A stretch of 64,000 nucleotides of DNA from Rugalucina vietnamica (Eukaryota > Mollusca > Bivalvia > Lucinida > Lucinidae), in the NCBI GenBank assembly GCA_964017185.1, contig OZ024874.1:49566856-49630855 (forward strand). The letters run 5' to 3'. Below, piece after piece: positions 11,208 through 23,860 of the stretch. The position numbers and the translations under genes were made by a program. Below the pieces are notes generated by a model, which was not told the DNA's origin, made no database searches, and saw nothing but the letters and a program-made list of their open reading frames with translations. Each line of letters starts with the position of its first letter. The first letter of the stretch is position 1.

Positions 11208-11937
11208 GCGGCTGAGTCACGATCAGGGTTGCTTTTACCAGCTATGTCATGTTATGCACGTATAATACAATGGGTATAATCCGAGAATAAATATTTTTCA
11301 TTTTACCATAACACATAGGCAATAAGCTTTCTGGCGATATATAACAAAAAGATATTTTATGCAACATTTTGCTATAGCAAGGGGATATATGTCCAAAATT
11401 CACCATTTTTTACATGTTTTGATGTTGCAAGTTTATTTTGGTTGTTTTCTAAGCTGGTTTGCTGTTATGTTTAACAGTAAGTAAAGTCCAATATTCATGT
11501 AAAATTAAAGGCACATATGCCCCATGTAATATACTTTTTACGGAATATAGTTTGGACAAAAAATAAAGATATGTCGTAATAAGTGATACTGTACTTTTGT
11601 TATGATTTTCAATTTTTCTTGGTGTCTTTCTTTGGTAGGTCAAAACAAATACACCCATGATTAAAACATGATTTTTTGGTATCCAGTCTTTCATTGTGAA
11701 GGCAAAAGAAAGTTTAGAATCAATGGAATTTAAATTTATTTTCACAGTGAAGAGCACTTGTTTCTTTAAAAATCATCGTTTTTGTGTAGAGTCCGTAGCC
11801 CTTATTTTCAAAATGGAAGTTCAAAGCTAGGTTCCTATTAACAAGGATAAAATGGTCTTATTGTTTTTCAGACTGAGGGCTTGTAAAACATGTCTGAAGG
11901 TCTTGTCAAGAAATTGTATAAGACTGCTGATATGGTC

Positions 11938-11968
<31 letters not shown>

Positions 11969-12356
11969 CATGGCCTGTAGAGTCCGTAGCCCAATGTTAA
12001 GAGGCACCTTAGAAATTAAATGTTAGTTGCAGTCAAGGTTTCCTCCAAATTTTCATATGCAATCACACATGTTACATTGTATTAAATTAACTGCAGCATG
12101 GAACACTGGCTTATCTAGGCTGCATATGATCTCATTTAAGCAGCCTAAAACACTGTTTTGAAGCGCCTGTACTGGCCTATTCCCATTACCCACTATGGTG
12201 AAATTTGAAAACACGCGAGAACCAAAATAATTATCGCTGTACTATAAACCTGATAGGTCTTAAGTTATTATAAACCATGAAATATGAAAATGCAAAGATG
12301 TTTATTTTTGGCATCAAGTGCAACACAGATAGCAACCCTGATTGTGACTCAGCCGC
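11208..12356. mobile_element. 1.15-kb inverted-repeat DNA element
   Basis: Ends are ~26-bp inverted repeats beginning GCGGCTGAGTCAC and finishing GTGACTCAGCCGC. It is absent from the corresponding place in the right arm, where the flanks ATACATCT and GATATCTGAC are continuous. Any target duplication is at most 1-2 bases. It contains a (TA)n run at about 11938-11966 and a phrase TAGAGTCCGTAGCCC occurring twice. No transposase frame, so non-autonomous. Confidence 0.8.
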
Positions 12357-12663
12357 TGATATCTGACTTTCAACAGTATGAATATGTAAAGCAGAGCGTT
12401 ATATACGTATACTTTCGCAAGTTTTGGGTGTAAATATTACACCAGAGATTCGATTGAATGAGACACCATGTTCGTCACGTCCTTTTAAGACCGTTCTGCG
12501 CTGTGTAGTAACTGAGCACCGAGGCTCGACCTTTAGAACACTATCTCAACAAATGAAGAAAAGTTGAATAAATACAAATATTTTAAAAGCAAGAGCAACC
12601 GTCCTTTTGATTTGTTGCCAGTTACAAGGGTTTTTTTATGCAATAATGACTGACTTTGTTGGA

Positions 12664-13219
12664 GAGGTGGCTAATGAGTAGGGGCTAGCAAGTCCTACTT
12701 TGGCCTATACAGACATGCTGTTTCCTCGCAAGGCATATATCTGTCAGATCATTGGAGCCTTCTCTGTGAAATCCACAAGCCACAGTCATTAGCTACTCTC
12801 AAACGGGCCATCTTCACATTTTCATAAAATTAACAAGCCATAGCTCAGTAGACCACATTGCAACTTACATTTGTAGCGTACACATATCAACATTTTGCAG
12901 CCCGGTCTGGGTTTATATCTGACGTTCTTCATCAGAAAAAAAATGTGGGATACACAACTGAGCCTGATTTCATTAGCAGCATCTAACGCATTATTAATAC
13001 TATGGTGGTTTTGCAATGCTGCAGCTTATCTTTGAAATTTGTTCGCATCAAATAAATTTTCTACAAGTGGAATTTGACCTCTAGTTCATACATGTACCAA
13101 TATTGTTTATCTTACACAGAGGCAGAGATAATCTTTCCAGAAAATCTTAGCCAATCAGAAGACCTTTAGCAGAAGAAACTTTTCTGACAGCTTGGTAGCC
13201 CCTACTCATTTGCCACCTG
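12664..13219. mobile_element. 556-bp miniature inverted-repeat element
   Basis: Ends are imperfect inverted repeats (AGGTGGCTAATGAGTAGGGG at left; right end read inward AGGTGGCAAATGAGTAGGGG). Flanked by GTTGGA on both sides (12658-12663 and 13220-13225). The right palindrome arm has the empty site with one GTTGGA. A 6-bp duplication and CAGG-type ends are seen; superfamily not fixed. Confidence 0.85.
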
Positions 13220-13524
13220 GTTGGACTGTTTATAATTGCGTCTTTCAATCAGTACCAAGACAAGCCAATGGCGTTTCCACTAATTTTAGATTGCTCCGAA
13301 CAATAGTGTATTGTTTTACGTAATATAGTAGTTCATCGGCCTAGTATTGCATTAGGCGCAATATTGGGTCAACTTAAGCTCTGCGTATGTCAATGGTTGA
13401 TTGTTCAGCAACCTGCGGATATTATCTAATGATGAAAATATTTGAATCTTTTTTGCATAAAAATGTCGAAAATGCACCAAAGTACATTATACGAAACATT
13501 TTATTACAGGTCGTGATTAACTAA

Positions 13525-13715
13525 GATGTCCAGCGACTTTTACATTTGGTTTTATAGACTACCCTTGTGTAAATTCTCAAAACTGCAGTGTGTGGCTTTG
13601 GGTGCCGGTTTCATAGATCACTGATGAAGTATTATTACCCGGAATTGCGCAATATGGCTCATAGTATCTCACTTTGACTGTTTTCACTGCTTCCAAAGGA
13701 TCTCTTTGTATTTTA
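13525..13715 (-). mobile_element. S306 copy inside the palindrome arm
   Basis: Reads in reverse: GGATCTCTTTG with CTTCCAAAGG at the right end and a TTGGTTTTATAGACTACCC tail at the left. Its palindrome partner is 28820-29280, so the copy predates the duplication. Confidence 0.7.
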
Positions 13716-14560
13716 CAGCTGTACTTATATGTTTTTGGTTTAAAATAAATTAGTTTTAAACAATCCTCTGATGAACTTTGTTTTTATTCAGCAATGTCTT
13801 TTTTTTTTTTCTTTAAGGGTCATTTAATTGATGCAATTTATGTAATCAATTATTCGACAGAGGTTAAAGTCCCTCCGCTCTGTTACTGATGATGCATTTG
13901 ATTTTAAAGTGATATGCCCGAGCGTCAGGGTGTCAGGGTGTTACAAATTAAATGCACGAATCAATGGGAATCATTTATTTTTAAATACTGATATATCCAA
14001 AAGTATTTTAACACGAGGTCTATTCTATTCAGTATATAAAGGTGAATTATACCAGTATAACTGTACTGATTAAGTCAGAGGTAGTTTCCCTTGTGACAGT
14101 TTTAAGACGGTTTATGTTCGCAGACAGAAGAAAAGCAAAGTCAGATGGTTTCTGCAAACGTGCAATTTAAAATAAAATGATGTATATTATTCAAACAAGG
14201 TTGTAAAAGAAATGGAAAGTAGATTTTTTAATTCATTTATATTAACACTTCTATCAAATGAAAAGTATGTTACATAAGAATAGTACAACTAGTATAATTT
14301 TGACTGTACAACCGGTTTGTGTTGGACTTGGTCGGAAAAGACCTATTACATAGATAGTACAATCCTATATCTTTGAAAAGTGGGAGGCTACATTGCTTCC
14401 CGCTCAAAAATAAAAAGAAAATAAGAAAGGAAGACCAAATAATACGTACCTACACTTTTAGCTGTTACATTCATATACAGAACACAATTGCTTGCGTAAA
14501 CTTGGAAACGTCACGTCTGCTTTATGCCAGTGCAATGATAGAGGTACATGTATTCTATTT

Positions 14561-14738
14561 GGTGTGTTCACAGTCAACAATTTTGCAGTCATGTCGGAAA
14601 AAAGTCACCGCTTCCTGGGTTTTAACCAGAATTAATGGGAGTGAATGTGCCTTGCATAACACGATGCCGCCAGTTGGTATCGAATTCAGGAACTCTCGAT
14701 TCGGAATCCGATGGTCTACCACTACGCCACCGCACTCC
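14561..14738 (-). mobile_element. tRNA-derived SINE
   Basis: Same family as at 7934, on the minus strand: GTGCGGTGGCGTAGTGG head and GACATGACTGCAAAATTG tail. The core is decayed. The partner copy at 23465 occupies the identical position in the other arm, so the insertion came before the inverted duplication. Confidence 0.8.
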
Positions 14739-14845
14739 CTGAGAGGTATTCTGTTTACGTTTAATGTGTGGTTGAGTCTGTCATTGCTGTCTGCTGTTTC
14801 ATCATATTGCATTCTCGGGGACTGGCGTTTGTAGACCACATTGTA

Positions 14846-16795
14846 TGTAAGATGTGTTTAGGGGGCGGGGGTATGAATATCCCATATCCCTTAAAAACAC
14901 CCCTAATATCACAATATCCCTGAATTGATTTTGCAAATATCCCAAAATGATTTCCCCAAAATATCCCGCCGTATCGCGAAAGAATGTGAAATTTCCAACA
15001 ATAAATATAGGCAAAATTTAAAGCCACTCAAGGCACCTTGTTTTGTCAGCAGAACTTAATTGTTGCTGATAAAGCTGTATTAATGGTTCTTTAGTTAGAT
15101 AATAATGCAAATTAAATGCACACGTAATTACGCATACCATGTCCATTAAAGTTTGAAGCAGTCACAATAACTCACGACGCATCTTTCCAGCGTGGTATTT
15201 GAATCTGACTTTGTTTGATAATTGCACTTCATATCTTCTGTTTAGATCATTTATTCCCTCTATGACTATTTTTGTTACTGGGGCGTAGCAATGGAAATCA
15301 TATTGGTGCGACAATTTTTGAGCACTAAAGGTGCGAAGGCGAGCGACGCAGCACGAAGCCTCGCTAGGGGGGTCCGGGGACATGCTCCCGTGGTGAAATT
15401 TTGAAATATTTGTACAGTTTGGTGGTATCCCATGTATCTTTTTTCGGTTTGGTGAACAGATAGAACTCCCTAATCTAGAGTATTTGTACATGATATTACA
15501 CTTTTTACACACTTGCGAAAATGAAGCCTACAGATCACTTGCGTGCAGCCTCGAAAGGGGGACCCTTTCTGAGGACCAACAATGCAAAGGGGACATTGTA
15601 GGCACACCAATAGAGTAAACCGAAACCGCAGTTCACTTCCCCCCCCCACCCCCCCACACACACACATAAGAGGGTCTGGTTTGACAATTTTGGGCATAAG
15701 AGTTGAAGAGAGTAGCACCGTAGGCTTTACACCTTGCCTTTGGGTCTAGGCTAGAGACATGCTCCCTAGGGAATACTTTGAAACCTTGATATTACATTGT
15801 TGTCAAACATATTTGGTGCGACTAGTCGCACCATATCTCAATACAGATGCGACCAAGTTGCACCATGAGCTAATGGTTAAAGTATCCGCTTAGGGAGCGG
15901 GAGGCCCGGGCGGCATCATTCCAAAGTCAAGGGCGGACCACTATACGAACATACAACATGCATGGTGGAATATACACCTTCAAATAAAAGGGTACAAATA
16001 GGATATGATCAGGAAATGACCCAATCAGAAAGAAATTCCCACTCCAAAACCCGAGGTGGGAAAGAACTAAAGTGACAATAAGGTACATGTAGTTATACTA
16101 AGAAAACATTATAGTAAGCCGAGTGAGCAACTATTGCCCAATAGGCGGCAACTCAGGTACACAAACCTAATTAAAGATATCAAAACGCACTTAATGTGCA
16201 AAACAGCACAAAAAATCAACACCAGCACATAAAACAATAAAAATCACAGCAGAAGTATTGTCTTGGAACAAACAGTAAAATGAAATTACTGGCTGGCTAC
16301 AACTAGTTTTACATGGCCATAATTTCACCCTCAGCTTCTGCAGTGGTTCACGACATTTAGTTAGTTGTTCGGTCTTCGTTTTGAATCTCTAACTAGACAA
16401 TGAAACATCAAGAAAAACAAATAAACCATGATAACCACCCTGATGAATCAAAAACAAGGACTCAAAGATTCCGTATGCTGCCCGACGATGGAGATTCCTG
16501 TGCGCCCAATAACTTGCTGAAATCCGGAGCAAACGAAAAACACCAGTTGAACCGCGGTTTTGTAAGCAACAGGCAGTCCGTGAGTAGTATAACCGTAGAA
16601 TAGAACAGAATAATACATCTGCAGTGATTTTGTGTTTATTTATTTGTATCTATTTTTATTTATTTATTTTATTATTTTCAAAAGATGTTATATCCCAAAT
16701 AGGAAATTAAATGTCCAAAAATAAAAAAAACAACAACAAATATCCCAGTATCCCTTTCAAAATAAGGCAAATATCCCGTATCCTAAAATTACCTG
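14846..16795. other. Insertion block private to the left arm
   Basis: In the right arm the flanks of this block are adjacent (near 23353), so everything here arrived later or was lost there. It includes a stretch with GGTCCGGGGACATGCTCCC at about 15369, a C-rich run with (CA)n at about 15638-15666, tRNA-like words at about 15866 too degraded to call, and the Penelope-like 3' fragment at 15985-16575. No gene recognised. Confidence 0.6.
15985..16575 (-). mobile_element. 5'-truncated Penelope-like copy (3' region only)
   Basis: The reverse complement aligns with about 6820-7385: GCTGCCCGACGATGGAGA near 16477, then CCTATTGGGCAATAGTTGC and CCCACCTCGGGTTTTGGAG. No reverse transcriptase sequence remains. 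Confidence 0.8.
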
Positions 16796-17479
16796 TATAG
16801 TCTATATAAGCCTTGTATGTGGTGGTTTGAAGGGTGAACTTGGCATGTTCCTTGCAAATGAAGTATATCTGATATAAAATATTAGAAATCTAGCATTACA
16901 AGTCTTATTCAGAAAGGGATGCATTGCAGCAATGTCGCTTCAGAAAATCAGAAAGGCACAGTGACCCTGGGTTGGTTATCGTTTTGTTTATCGATTGGCC
17001 ATGTGCTATTTCGCACGAATGCATGCATGGCAGATTTGCCGCGATGCATTCCGAGAACAAACAAATCTTGTTGACAAGAAGCATTAATTTAACAATGCAT
17101 TTAACTGTCTCTAATGAACCGACTTCGTGAAACAAGTGAATCTGATTTAATTTTAATTGAACTTGATCTCTAGAAATAAAAGACAATTTGTTGCTGCCAG
17201 GCGCAATGTGCAGATTGATGCATTGATGCACAGGCACAGTTTATTCGATCTCTTAAATACTACGTGAAAAAAAATGTAATTAACACCATAATACTACTGG
17301 TCAACATAATCAATGGCTAAAACGAAGCATCTGATGGAAGGAGTACAAAATGTACATCGTAGAAACATGTTCCCATCAGAGTTCCTTGGTACCCCTACTC
17401 ACGATTGGAGCTAATTTATACAGATGTATTTGGTTTTGCAGTAGGCTGATTTTCCGCCGCATTGGTCAACGACACAAAA

Positions 17480-17648
17480 TGAGCCGCCGCATCAGAAAAA
17501 CCAGCAATCTACATATGCGAAAACAAAGACGCAGATCAGCTTCGCAGTAACTGCAAAGTTGATATCAAGGGCCTTTGTTTTCGGTACACGGATAATACAA
17601 TTCCTCTTCCTCTTAAATCCGAAATTTTCTTCTACAGACCGATTTGCT
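17480..17648 (+). mobile_element. H237 copy, right end lost
   Basis: Starts TGAGCCGCCGCATCAG, with the hairpin GCAGATCAGCTTCGCAG followed by a damaged right stem (AAGTTGATATC), then GGATAATACAATTCC. Truncated at about 17648. The palindrome partner is 19590-19793. Confidence 0.75.
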
Positions 17649-19204
17649 TTGAAAATCATAATTTTTTGTAGTCTGAAATTAATTAGTCAATTCAAGGTAG
17701 CATCACAAGTTTATTTTTATTTTTTTTTTACTTCACTTCAAAAACATAGACAACCTTTTCATTGCATGTAAATATAGCCTATGGATTGTTTGAAACGGTT
17801 GCATAGTCTGTTATTGAACAAGTTGATCTGCGTTTCACTGCAATGCATTGTTTCCAACAATGTAAAATAAAGCTAATCATGCAAATCGTAAAAGACAATG
17901 TCACTCTCACTTGAAACGCTCTCTGGAAGGTGCTGATAATACATTGTACTTTCTTGGATTATGTAGGTCAAGAGTTAATGAAACATCTCTTTTCTGCTCA
18001 TTTACCGAGATTTAACGAGGATAAATGGTCTCTTTTTGTAAATTGTTTGTACAGAGAAATTGAAATTGTCCTTGCACAAATATTAGCCCTAACAAATTAT
18101 GTCCTAGCGTCATCGACCGTATTTGCACTTACTTTCTCAGATAGCTACAGCAATGGTAATGACAATTACTCAGGCGACGATTTCAATAAGAGACACATGC
18201 TGTAGTCGTGTTACGACATACACGAGTGATCGTATTTCTTTCCTGCTGATCCGAATAATGTTTCGGGATACAATGTTCTGTCTCCATTAACATATAGTTT
18301 ATCATGCTACGTAAAATAATAATATACCAATAATCGTCTTCTATCCTTATGCATGGATGTTCTGCCCGTTACGTTTAAATACAGATGTATTCAAAAGTGG
18401 TTATATTTCATGTATGCAATCGAGTTGAATATGGAAATAAGGATAGATCCGACAGCAGAACCACATTGGAACAGACTGCAAAGCAATCATTGGATAATTT
18501 GTATCCATGTTACCGGGCTCAACTATCGCCCCTTGTCTGTACAGTTGTCCACTAGGTACATGCAAAGCATGGCTACAGTCGATTCATAGATGCATGGTAA
18601 TAAGGCGATATCATTTTTCGCATGAACAGGTAAATAACGTCAAAGAAATGTAACGAGTACCGATGTATTCTAGCACCGTGGATAGCAAATGCATGCTGAA
18701 ATAAGTAGTAGTAGAAATTTAAAACTTTGTTGTAAATACGCCATTCCTCACAGCTGTTAAACACATGGTACGGAATGGGTGACGCACAATGACTGCACCT
18801 ATCTATCAGTCAGTGGAAGAAACGCTGTTAGGAGAAAACTCGAAAATCTAACCTCAACTTCTGTCTCAGTTGCAGTGTGTGTCACCGATCATTAATCAGT
18901 TTGTTTGTATACAATACTACGTGATTCTCAGTAGTGATATTATACCTGTAAACCCTAAAACGCTGGTGAGTCTATTTTTCTTGTTTACAAGGGTCTCCTT
19001 AGATCTCTGCGGAAGATTTATATCTGTTTTATATCGGTTAGGACTCGACTTATTTGATTTTTTTAAATGCCGACTTCCTGAATGAATAGACTTCGACATG
19101 AAGACTCATTACAGCAATAATTGGACAATAATTAGCCAGACAATAAGTATTCGTTTTGATTTTCAGGCCTGTTTAGTTTTCAATTTAAGCCTGTGCGTCA
19201 GACA
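17649..19204. other. Centre of the large palindrome (spacer)
   Basis: Unpaired centre. 17975-18150 repeats part of 4791-4975. The rest shows nothing I can name; the small open frames have no domain. Confidence 0.5.
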
Positions 19205-19431
19205 ATCAGCAATTTGGGTTCCGACCGGGTCCGACACGAACCGGCCTGAACAGTCACAGAAGATGGTAAGAGGCTGGAAACTTTGGATTTAGAAAGTAGC
19301 GGAATTGCACTACCCATGTAGCGAAAACAAAGGCGCTGATCAGCTTCGCAGTTACTGCGAAGCTGATCTGCGCCTGTGTTTTCGCCATTGCAGATTGTTG
19401 GTTTCCCCATACAGCGGCTCATTTGATCTTG
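19205..19431 (-). mobile_element. H237 element
   Basis: Minus-strand copy ending GGCTCA at 19431. The hairpin GATCAGCTTCGCAGTTACTG is followed by its exact partner. It lies in the palindrome spacer. Confidence 0.8.
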
Positions 19432-19589
19432 CTTCTGGATAGAAAGCTTAAATCAAGTAAAGGTCGCAGTATATTGTTGACAGACTTTCTGAAATTTACT
19501 TAGCCCCAAGACGTCAATGTACGGTGTCCATTGACCGAATTAGAACTTGTTAAGTCGTCCTCTATGGGCACGTGTTATTGGGATATAAT

Positions 19590-19793
19590 GGAGCCGCGAC
19601 GCGAGAAAACCGGTCTTCGGGATTTTTGTCCAGGTTCAGTTCGACACAAATCGGCCTATACACCCACTGAAGAAAGATAGAACCGTGAAATTTTCGTAAT
19701 ATGTGGAGGAGGAATTCGCCAAGTAGCGAAAACGAAGCTGATCTGCGTCTTTGCTTTCGCACAGGCAAAATACGGTTTTCTCATGACGCGGCA
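19590..19793 (-). mobile_element. Degraded H237 copy
   Basis: Starts GGAGCCGCGACGCGAGAAAA and ends CTCATGACGCGGC. The central hairpin has collapsed (only AGCTGATCTGCGTC is left). Partner of 17480-17648. Confidence 0.7.
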
Positions 19794-19854
19794 TAAATTT
19801 TGTTTCGCTGACCAATGCGGCGGTAAATCAGCCTTCTGCAAAACCAAACATATA

Positions 19855-20091
19855 TGAGCCTGTGCATGAGAAATCCAACAATTTGCATAGGCGAAAACAA
19901 AGACGCAGATCAGCTTCGCGGTGACCGCGAAGCTGATCAGCGCCTTTGTTTTCGCTACAAGGATAGTACACTTCCTCTTCTTCTTAAATCCGAAATTTCA
20001 AGCTTCTAGCTTTATTGTGTGACTGTGCAGCCTGGTTTGTGTCAGACCTGGTCGGAACCCCAAATTGTTGGTTTTCTCACGCACAGGCTCA
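19855..20091 (+). mobile_element. H237 element, private to the right arm
   Basis: Runs from TGAGCC to GGCTCA with an intact hairpin (CAGCTTCGCGGTGACCGCG). Flanked by TATA-rich bases on both sides. The left arm has the uninterrupted site at about 17420-17440. Confidence 0.85.
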
Positions 20092-21053
20092 TATATATAT
20101 AATTATAAATCAGCTCCAGTCGTAAGTAGGGGTGCCAAGGAACTCTAATGGGAACATGCTTCTACGATGTGCCCCTGTCCATCAGATTGCTTCATCATTA
20201 CGAAAACACGCCCATGTTTTATAAAGATTTTGCCTAAGTTGTAAAAATTAAAAATTTTCATTGGAAAAATTTGGATAATTTTAATATTTTAGCTCAAAAC
20301 ATATATTGTGGGTACACGTTAGAGGCGGTTCTAACGAGTACCCACAATGTACACTGAAAAAAAGTTATAAGAGGCCACCTCATATTTTTTCTTCTAGTTC
20401 AGAAAGCAAAATACGATCAATTAAAATTCATGATCATATGAATAAACCAATGTCTAACAGTGGCTCTGTGAGTTTCTGCATTCCAAAATGCGTGATACTT
20501 CTCACACAGACGAAGCATGTGTAAAGGTACCCTATTTCAAAAAGTCACACTTTATTAACATCAAATTAAATGTCATATTATGACGTTTTGTTTTTACATT
20601 TTAATTTATTTGAAAGTGCTACTGACTGCCATGATGCAAGATAAAATTAAGTCAAAAGTGTTGCTGCAACAAGAATCTTCGTTTCTGTTTTGTACATGCA
20701 AGAAGACAACAACCTGAATAACAGGAATTCAGCTTTTGTATGCAATTTGCATACCAACTTTGTTCTTCTCCAGTTGCGTTATTATCAGCAGCACGGCATT
20801 GAAATTTTCAGCGATTATTATGGTCAAATACTAGACTCTGATAAACTTTGAAAATTAAAAAAATCGTCCACAAATTTTGTTATTTTGTTCGTTAAAAATT
20901 GGCATTGAAACCGGAAGTGTGCGGCAGCCTTGACCTGTTGGTCCTCGAAAATGGTCTAAAACAGTTCAGTCGAGTTATATCTCTCATTTCCAGGCCTCAT
21001 CAAGTGAATTTGGCTCAAGGGCACTATTGGGGACCATACGTTAGGATCACAGA

Positions 21054-21056
<3 letters not shown>

Positions 21057-21150
<94 letters not shown>
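21057..21150. repeat. (TA)n microsatellite, ~94 bp
   Basis: Pure alternating TA directly abutting the left end of the element at 21151. Translated frames through it (YIYIYI) are artefacts. Confidence 0.97.
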
Positions 21151-21152
<2 letters not shown>

Positions 21153-21729
21153 AAAGAAGTTTTGCACCATTTAGATTTTTTTTTTCATATTTTTATGTGA
21201 CATTTTAACTAACAATTTTTAACCCAGCTTTTTGAATTTGCACGGTCTGAAAGAGTTTGATAATGTGTGTGATAAGACCAAAAATCGTTGCGGAAACGAT
21301 TTTAGTAAACATTGAAAATTCCCATTTTCTGTAAATGCTGAAAATTGGAAAATCGAAAAAATTCCACAAAAAATGCCACAGCATTAAGAACACTTTTTTT
21401 TTGTTTCCAAATTTTTGAGAAGAAAATGATAAATATTGGATAAGATGAGTCAAAATCGAAATTCATTTCAATTTTGGATCACTATGAGATGTTTTGACAC
21501 CAAAACCTGCCGCCTGTTTTCTTTTTGTTAAAGGCAATCTCATGTCAAAGATGTTGCATGAGTACTTTTTTGATATGCAGCTTTTTAAAACTTCTGAATT
21601 TGGATGGGTTAAAACCAGTAAGTACCTCCAGTTAAACATTAATGGGTGCTACATGCTGTGTTTGAACGAAAACAACCCATTTTATTGGAGAGATGAGTTA
21701 CTAAGCTTTATCTTAGAATTTAGACAAAA

Positions 21730-21779
<50 letters not shown>

Positions 21780-22127
21780 GTTATTTTTGATCAAAAATAG
21801 TGTTTTTGTCGAAAAAATTCAATTTTTAGTTTTTTGCTTTAAATGATTGCTTTCAGTTTCTCGAATGAGGATGTGAAACTAATTCGGGTTTGGAAGCCCA
21901 GAAATACAGATGTGTGCTTTTTGCTGCATCCCAAATTTTGGTGTTTTCAAAAACATGCATTTTTGCATATTTTTATTTAATTTTTGAAGAAAAAATATTG
22001 AATTGATTTTCAGGAAGTCCAGCCCTTTAAGATGGTATTAAGTTTTTAAAGTTTATTTGAAAAATATCTATAGTAGATATTGTTTTAAAATGAGAAAAAT
22101 ATTAACTGGTGCAAAACTTCTCTTGAT
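21151..22127. mobile_element. ~1-kb inverted-repeat element
   Basis: Ends match as inverted repeats (AAAAGAAGTTTTGCACCA at left; AAGAGAAGTTTTGCACCA read inward at right). The interior 21490-22040 resembles the reverse complement of 44010-44460. It contains an A run at 21731-21778. It sits between the two halves of the split H260. No transposase recognised. Confidence 0.65.
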
Positions 22128-22184
22128 GAGTATACAAAGGTGGGGTTTGAGGGGGCATATATTGCACAGACATGTTTTCCTGAT

Positions 22185-22860
22185 GTTTTAGCCATTGATC
22201 AGTAGTATATGGGGGGCAGCACACGGTTTCCAATGGCCGGCCAAAGTTTTTATGACGGCTACTCAATAAATTACCCCTTGCAACAAGACAAAACATTCAT
22301 AACCATTCATATATACTCACAATTCATTACAAATAGACAAGCAATTAATCTTACAGTAACAGAAACAGTTTCTGCTTACTGGAACAATCTCTGTGCAAAT
22401 GTAAACATTACCCCACCCCCCTTACTAAAAGGGCAATTTTTGCACCAAAAGACACATTTTCCTTGAAGTGCGACATGCCACTGGCACATGCAATGACCAT
22501 AAACTGCATACCAATTTGTAGATACACCCTAATGCTTTATTTCTATGCACATTTGAATACCTGCCAGCCGTTGACTTATTGCAGTAAATTCCACTTCAAA
22601 AATAGAGCCATTTTTGAACAGCTGATTGCCGGGGTTGAGGGTAAAATCCAGCAAGTTAGTTCTGCACTAATAAAAAAAATACAGAAGGTTATGTGACCTG
22701 ACAAAAATCAATTTAAATCATCAATAACAACTGCTTGAGTGAAATAAAAGTCAAATACTGCTTCAAAATATTTTTACACACATTTACAGACCAAAATATA
22801 GCCATACCCCTCTATATTGACTTTTTTGCCTAGGACAAGTGGGTAAAAACTGTGTGCTGC
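22185..22860. other. Unassigned, unpaired part of the right arm
   Basis: Only its edges pair with the left arm. No gene recognised; short frames lack domains. Confidence 0.45.
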
Positions 22861-23464
22861 ACCCTATGGTGTTTATCACATTTTTCACGTAGTATCTATA
22901 AGAGGTCGAATAAACTGTGCCTGTGCTTCAATGCATCTGCACATTGCGCCTGGCAGCAGCAAATTGTATTTTATTTCTAGAGATCAAGTTCAATTAAATT
23001 TAAACCAGATTCACTTGTTTCACGAAGTCGGTTCATTAAAGACAGTTAAATGCATTGTAAAATTAATGCTTCTTGTCGACAAGATTTATTTGCATTCGGA
23101 ATGCATCTCGTCAAATCAGCCACGATATGCATGCATTCGTACGCGTGCGGAATATCAAATGGCCAATCAAAAAATAAAACGAGAACGAATCCAGAGTCAA
23201 TGTGCCTTTCTGATTTTCTGAAGCAAAATTGCAGCGCCTGATTCATCCCTTGCCGAATTGGACATGCAATACTAGATTTTAATTACTCATTTTATATCAG
23301 ATATACTTCATTTGCAAGGAACATGCCAAGTTCGCCCTTCAGTCCACCAGATACAATGTGGTAACCGTTTACAAACGCCAGTCCCCGAGAATGCAATATG
23401 ATGAAACAGCAAATAGCAATGGCAGACTCAACTACACATTAAACGTAAAGAGAATACCTCTCAG

Positions 23465-23655
23465 GGAGTGCGGTGGCGTAGTGGTAGACCATCGGATTCG
23501 GAATCGAGAGTTCCTGAATTCGATACCCACTGGCGGCATCGTGCAAGCACAGTCACTCCCAACAATTCTGGTTAAAACCCAGGAAGCGGTGGCTTCGTTC
23601 CGACATGACTGCAAAATTGACGACTGTGACGTTAAACCTCAAAACACACAAACAA
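23465..23655 (+). mobile_element. tRNA-derived SINE
   Basis: Head GTGCGGTGGCGTAGTGG, degraded B box (AATTCGATACCC), tail GACATGACTGCAAAATTG. Palindrome partner of the SINE at 14561. Confidence 0.8.
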
Positions 23656-23860
23656 GAATACCTCTATCAGTGCACTGGCATAAAGCAGACGTGACGTTTC
23701 CTAGTTTACGCAAGCAATTATGTTCTGTATATGAATGTAACAGCTAAAAGTGTAGGTACGTATTATTTGGTATTCCTTTTTTATTTTATTATTTTTGAGT
23801 GGGAAGCAATGTAGCATCCCACTTTTCAAAGATATAGGATTGTACTATCTATGTAATAGG

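Larger units (their letters stand above)
11072..17648 (+). repeat. Left arm of a ~21-kb imperfect palindrome
   Basis: Segments 11075-11207, 12357-12663, 13220-14845, 16800-17290, 17320-17480 and the damaged H237 at 17480-17648 match, in order and in reverse complement, segments of 19590-32408. Matching stops at 11072 and about 17648. Blocks without a partner are element insertions private to this arm: 11208-12356, 12664-13219 and 14846-16795. Confidence 0.85.
20194..22184 (-). mobile_element. H260 copy split by later insertion
   Basis: 20194-20349 (ATCATTACGAAAACACG to CCCACAATGTA) and 22131-22184 (to ACATGTTTTCCTGAT) are the two ends of one minus-strand H260. About 1.8 kb has been inserted between them. 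The left palindrome arm retains the empty site near 17320 (CTAAAACGAAGC) with no sign of a target duplication. 20350-21056 shows no recognisable gene. Confidence 0.75.

Noticed and set aside
14761-15718. Several overlapping minus-strand frames of 70-116 codons
   Set aside because: They cross element junctions, overlap each other and lack any recognisable domain or splice structure.
15862-15930. tRNA-like stretch (GAGCTAATGGTTAAAGT then GCATCATTCC)
   Set aside because: The A box is only partial and the B box is missing. At most an eroded SINE head.
20899-21174. 91-codon frame with a long YIYIYI run
   Set aside because: It is the translation of a (TA)n microsatellite, not a gene.
21494-21790. 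98-codon frame ending in polylysine
   Set aside because: The tail is a long A run; the rest lies in a repeat interior with no recognisable domain.
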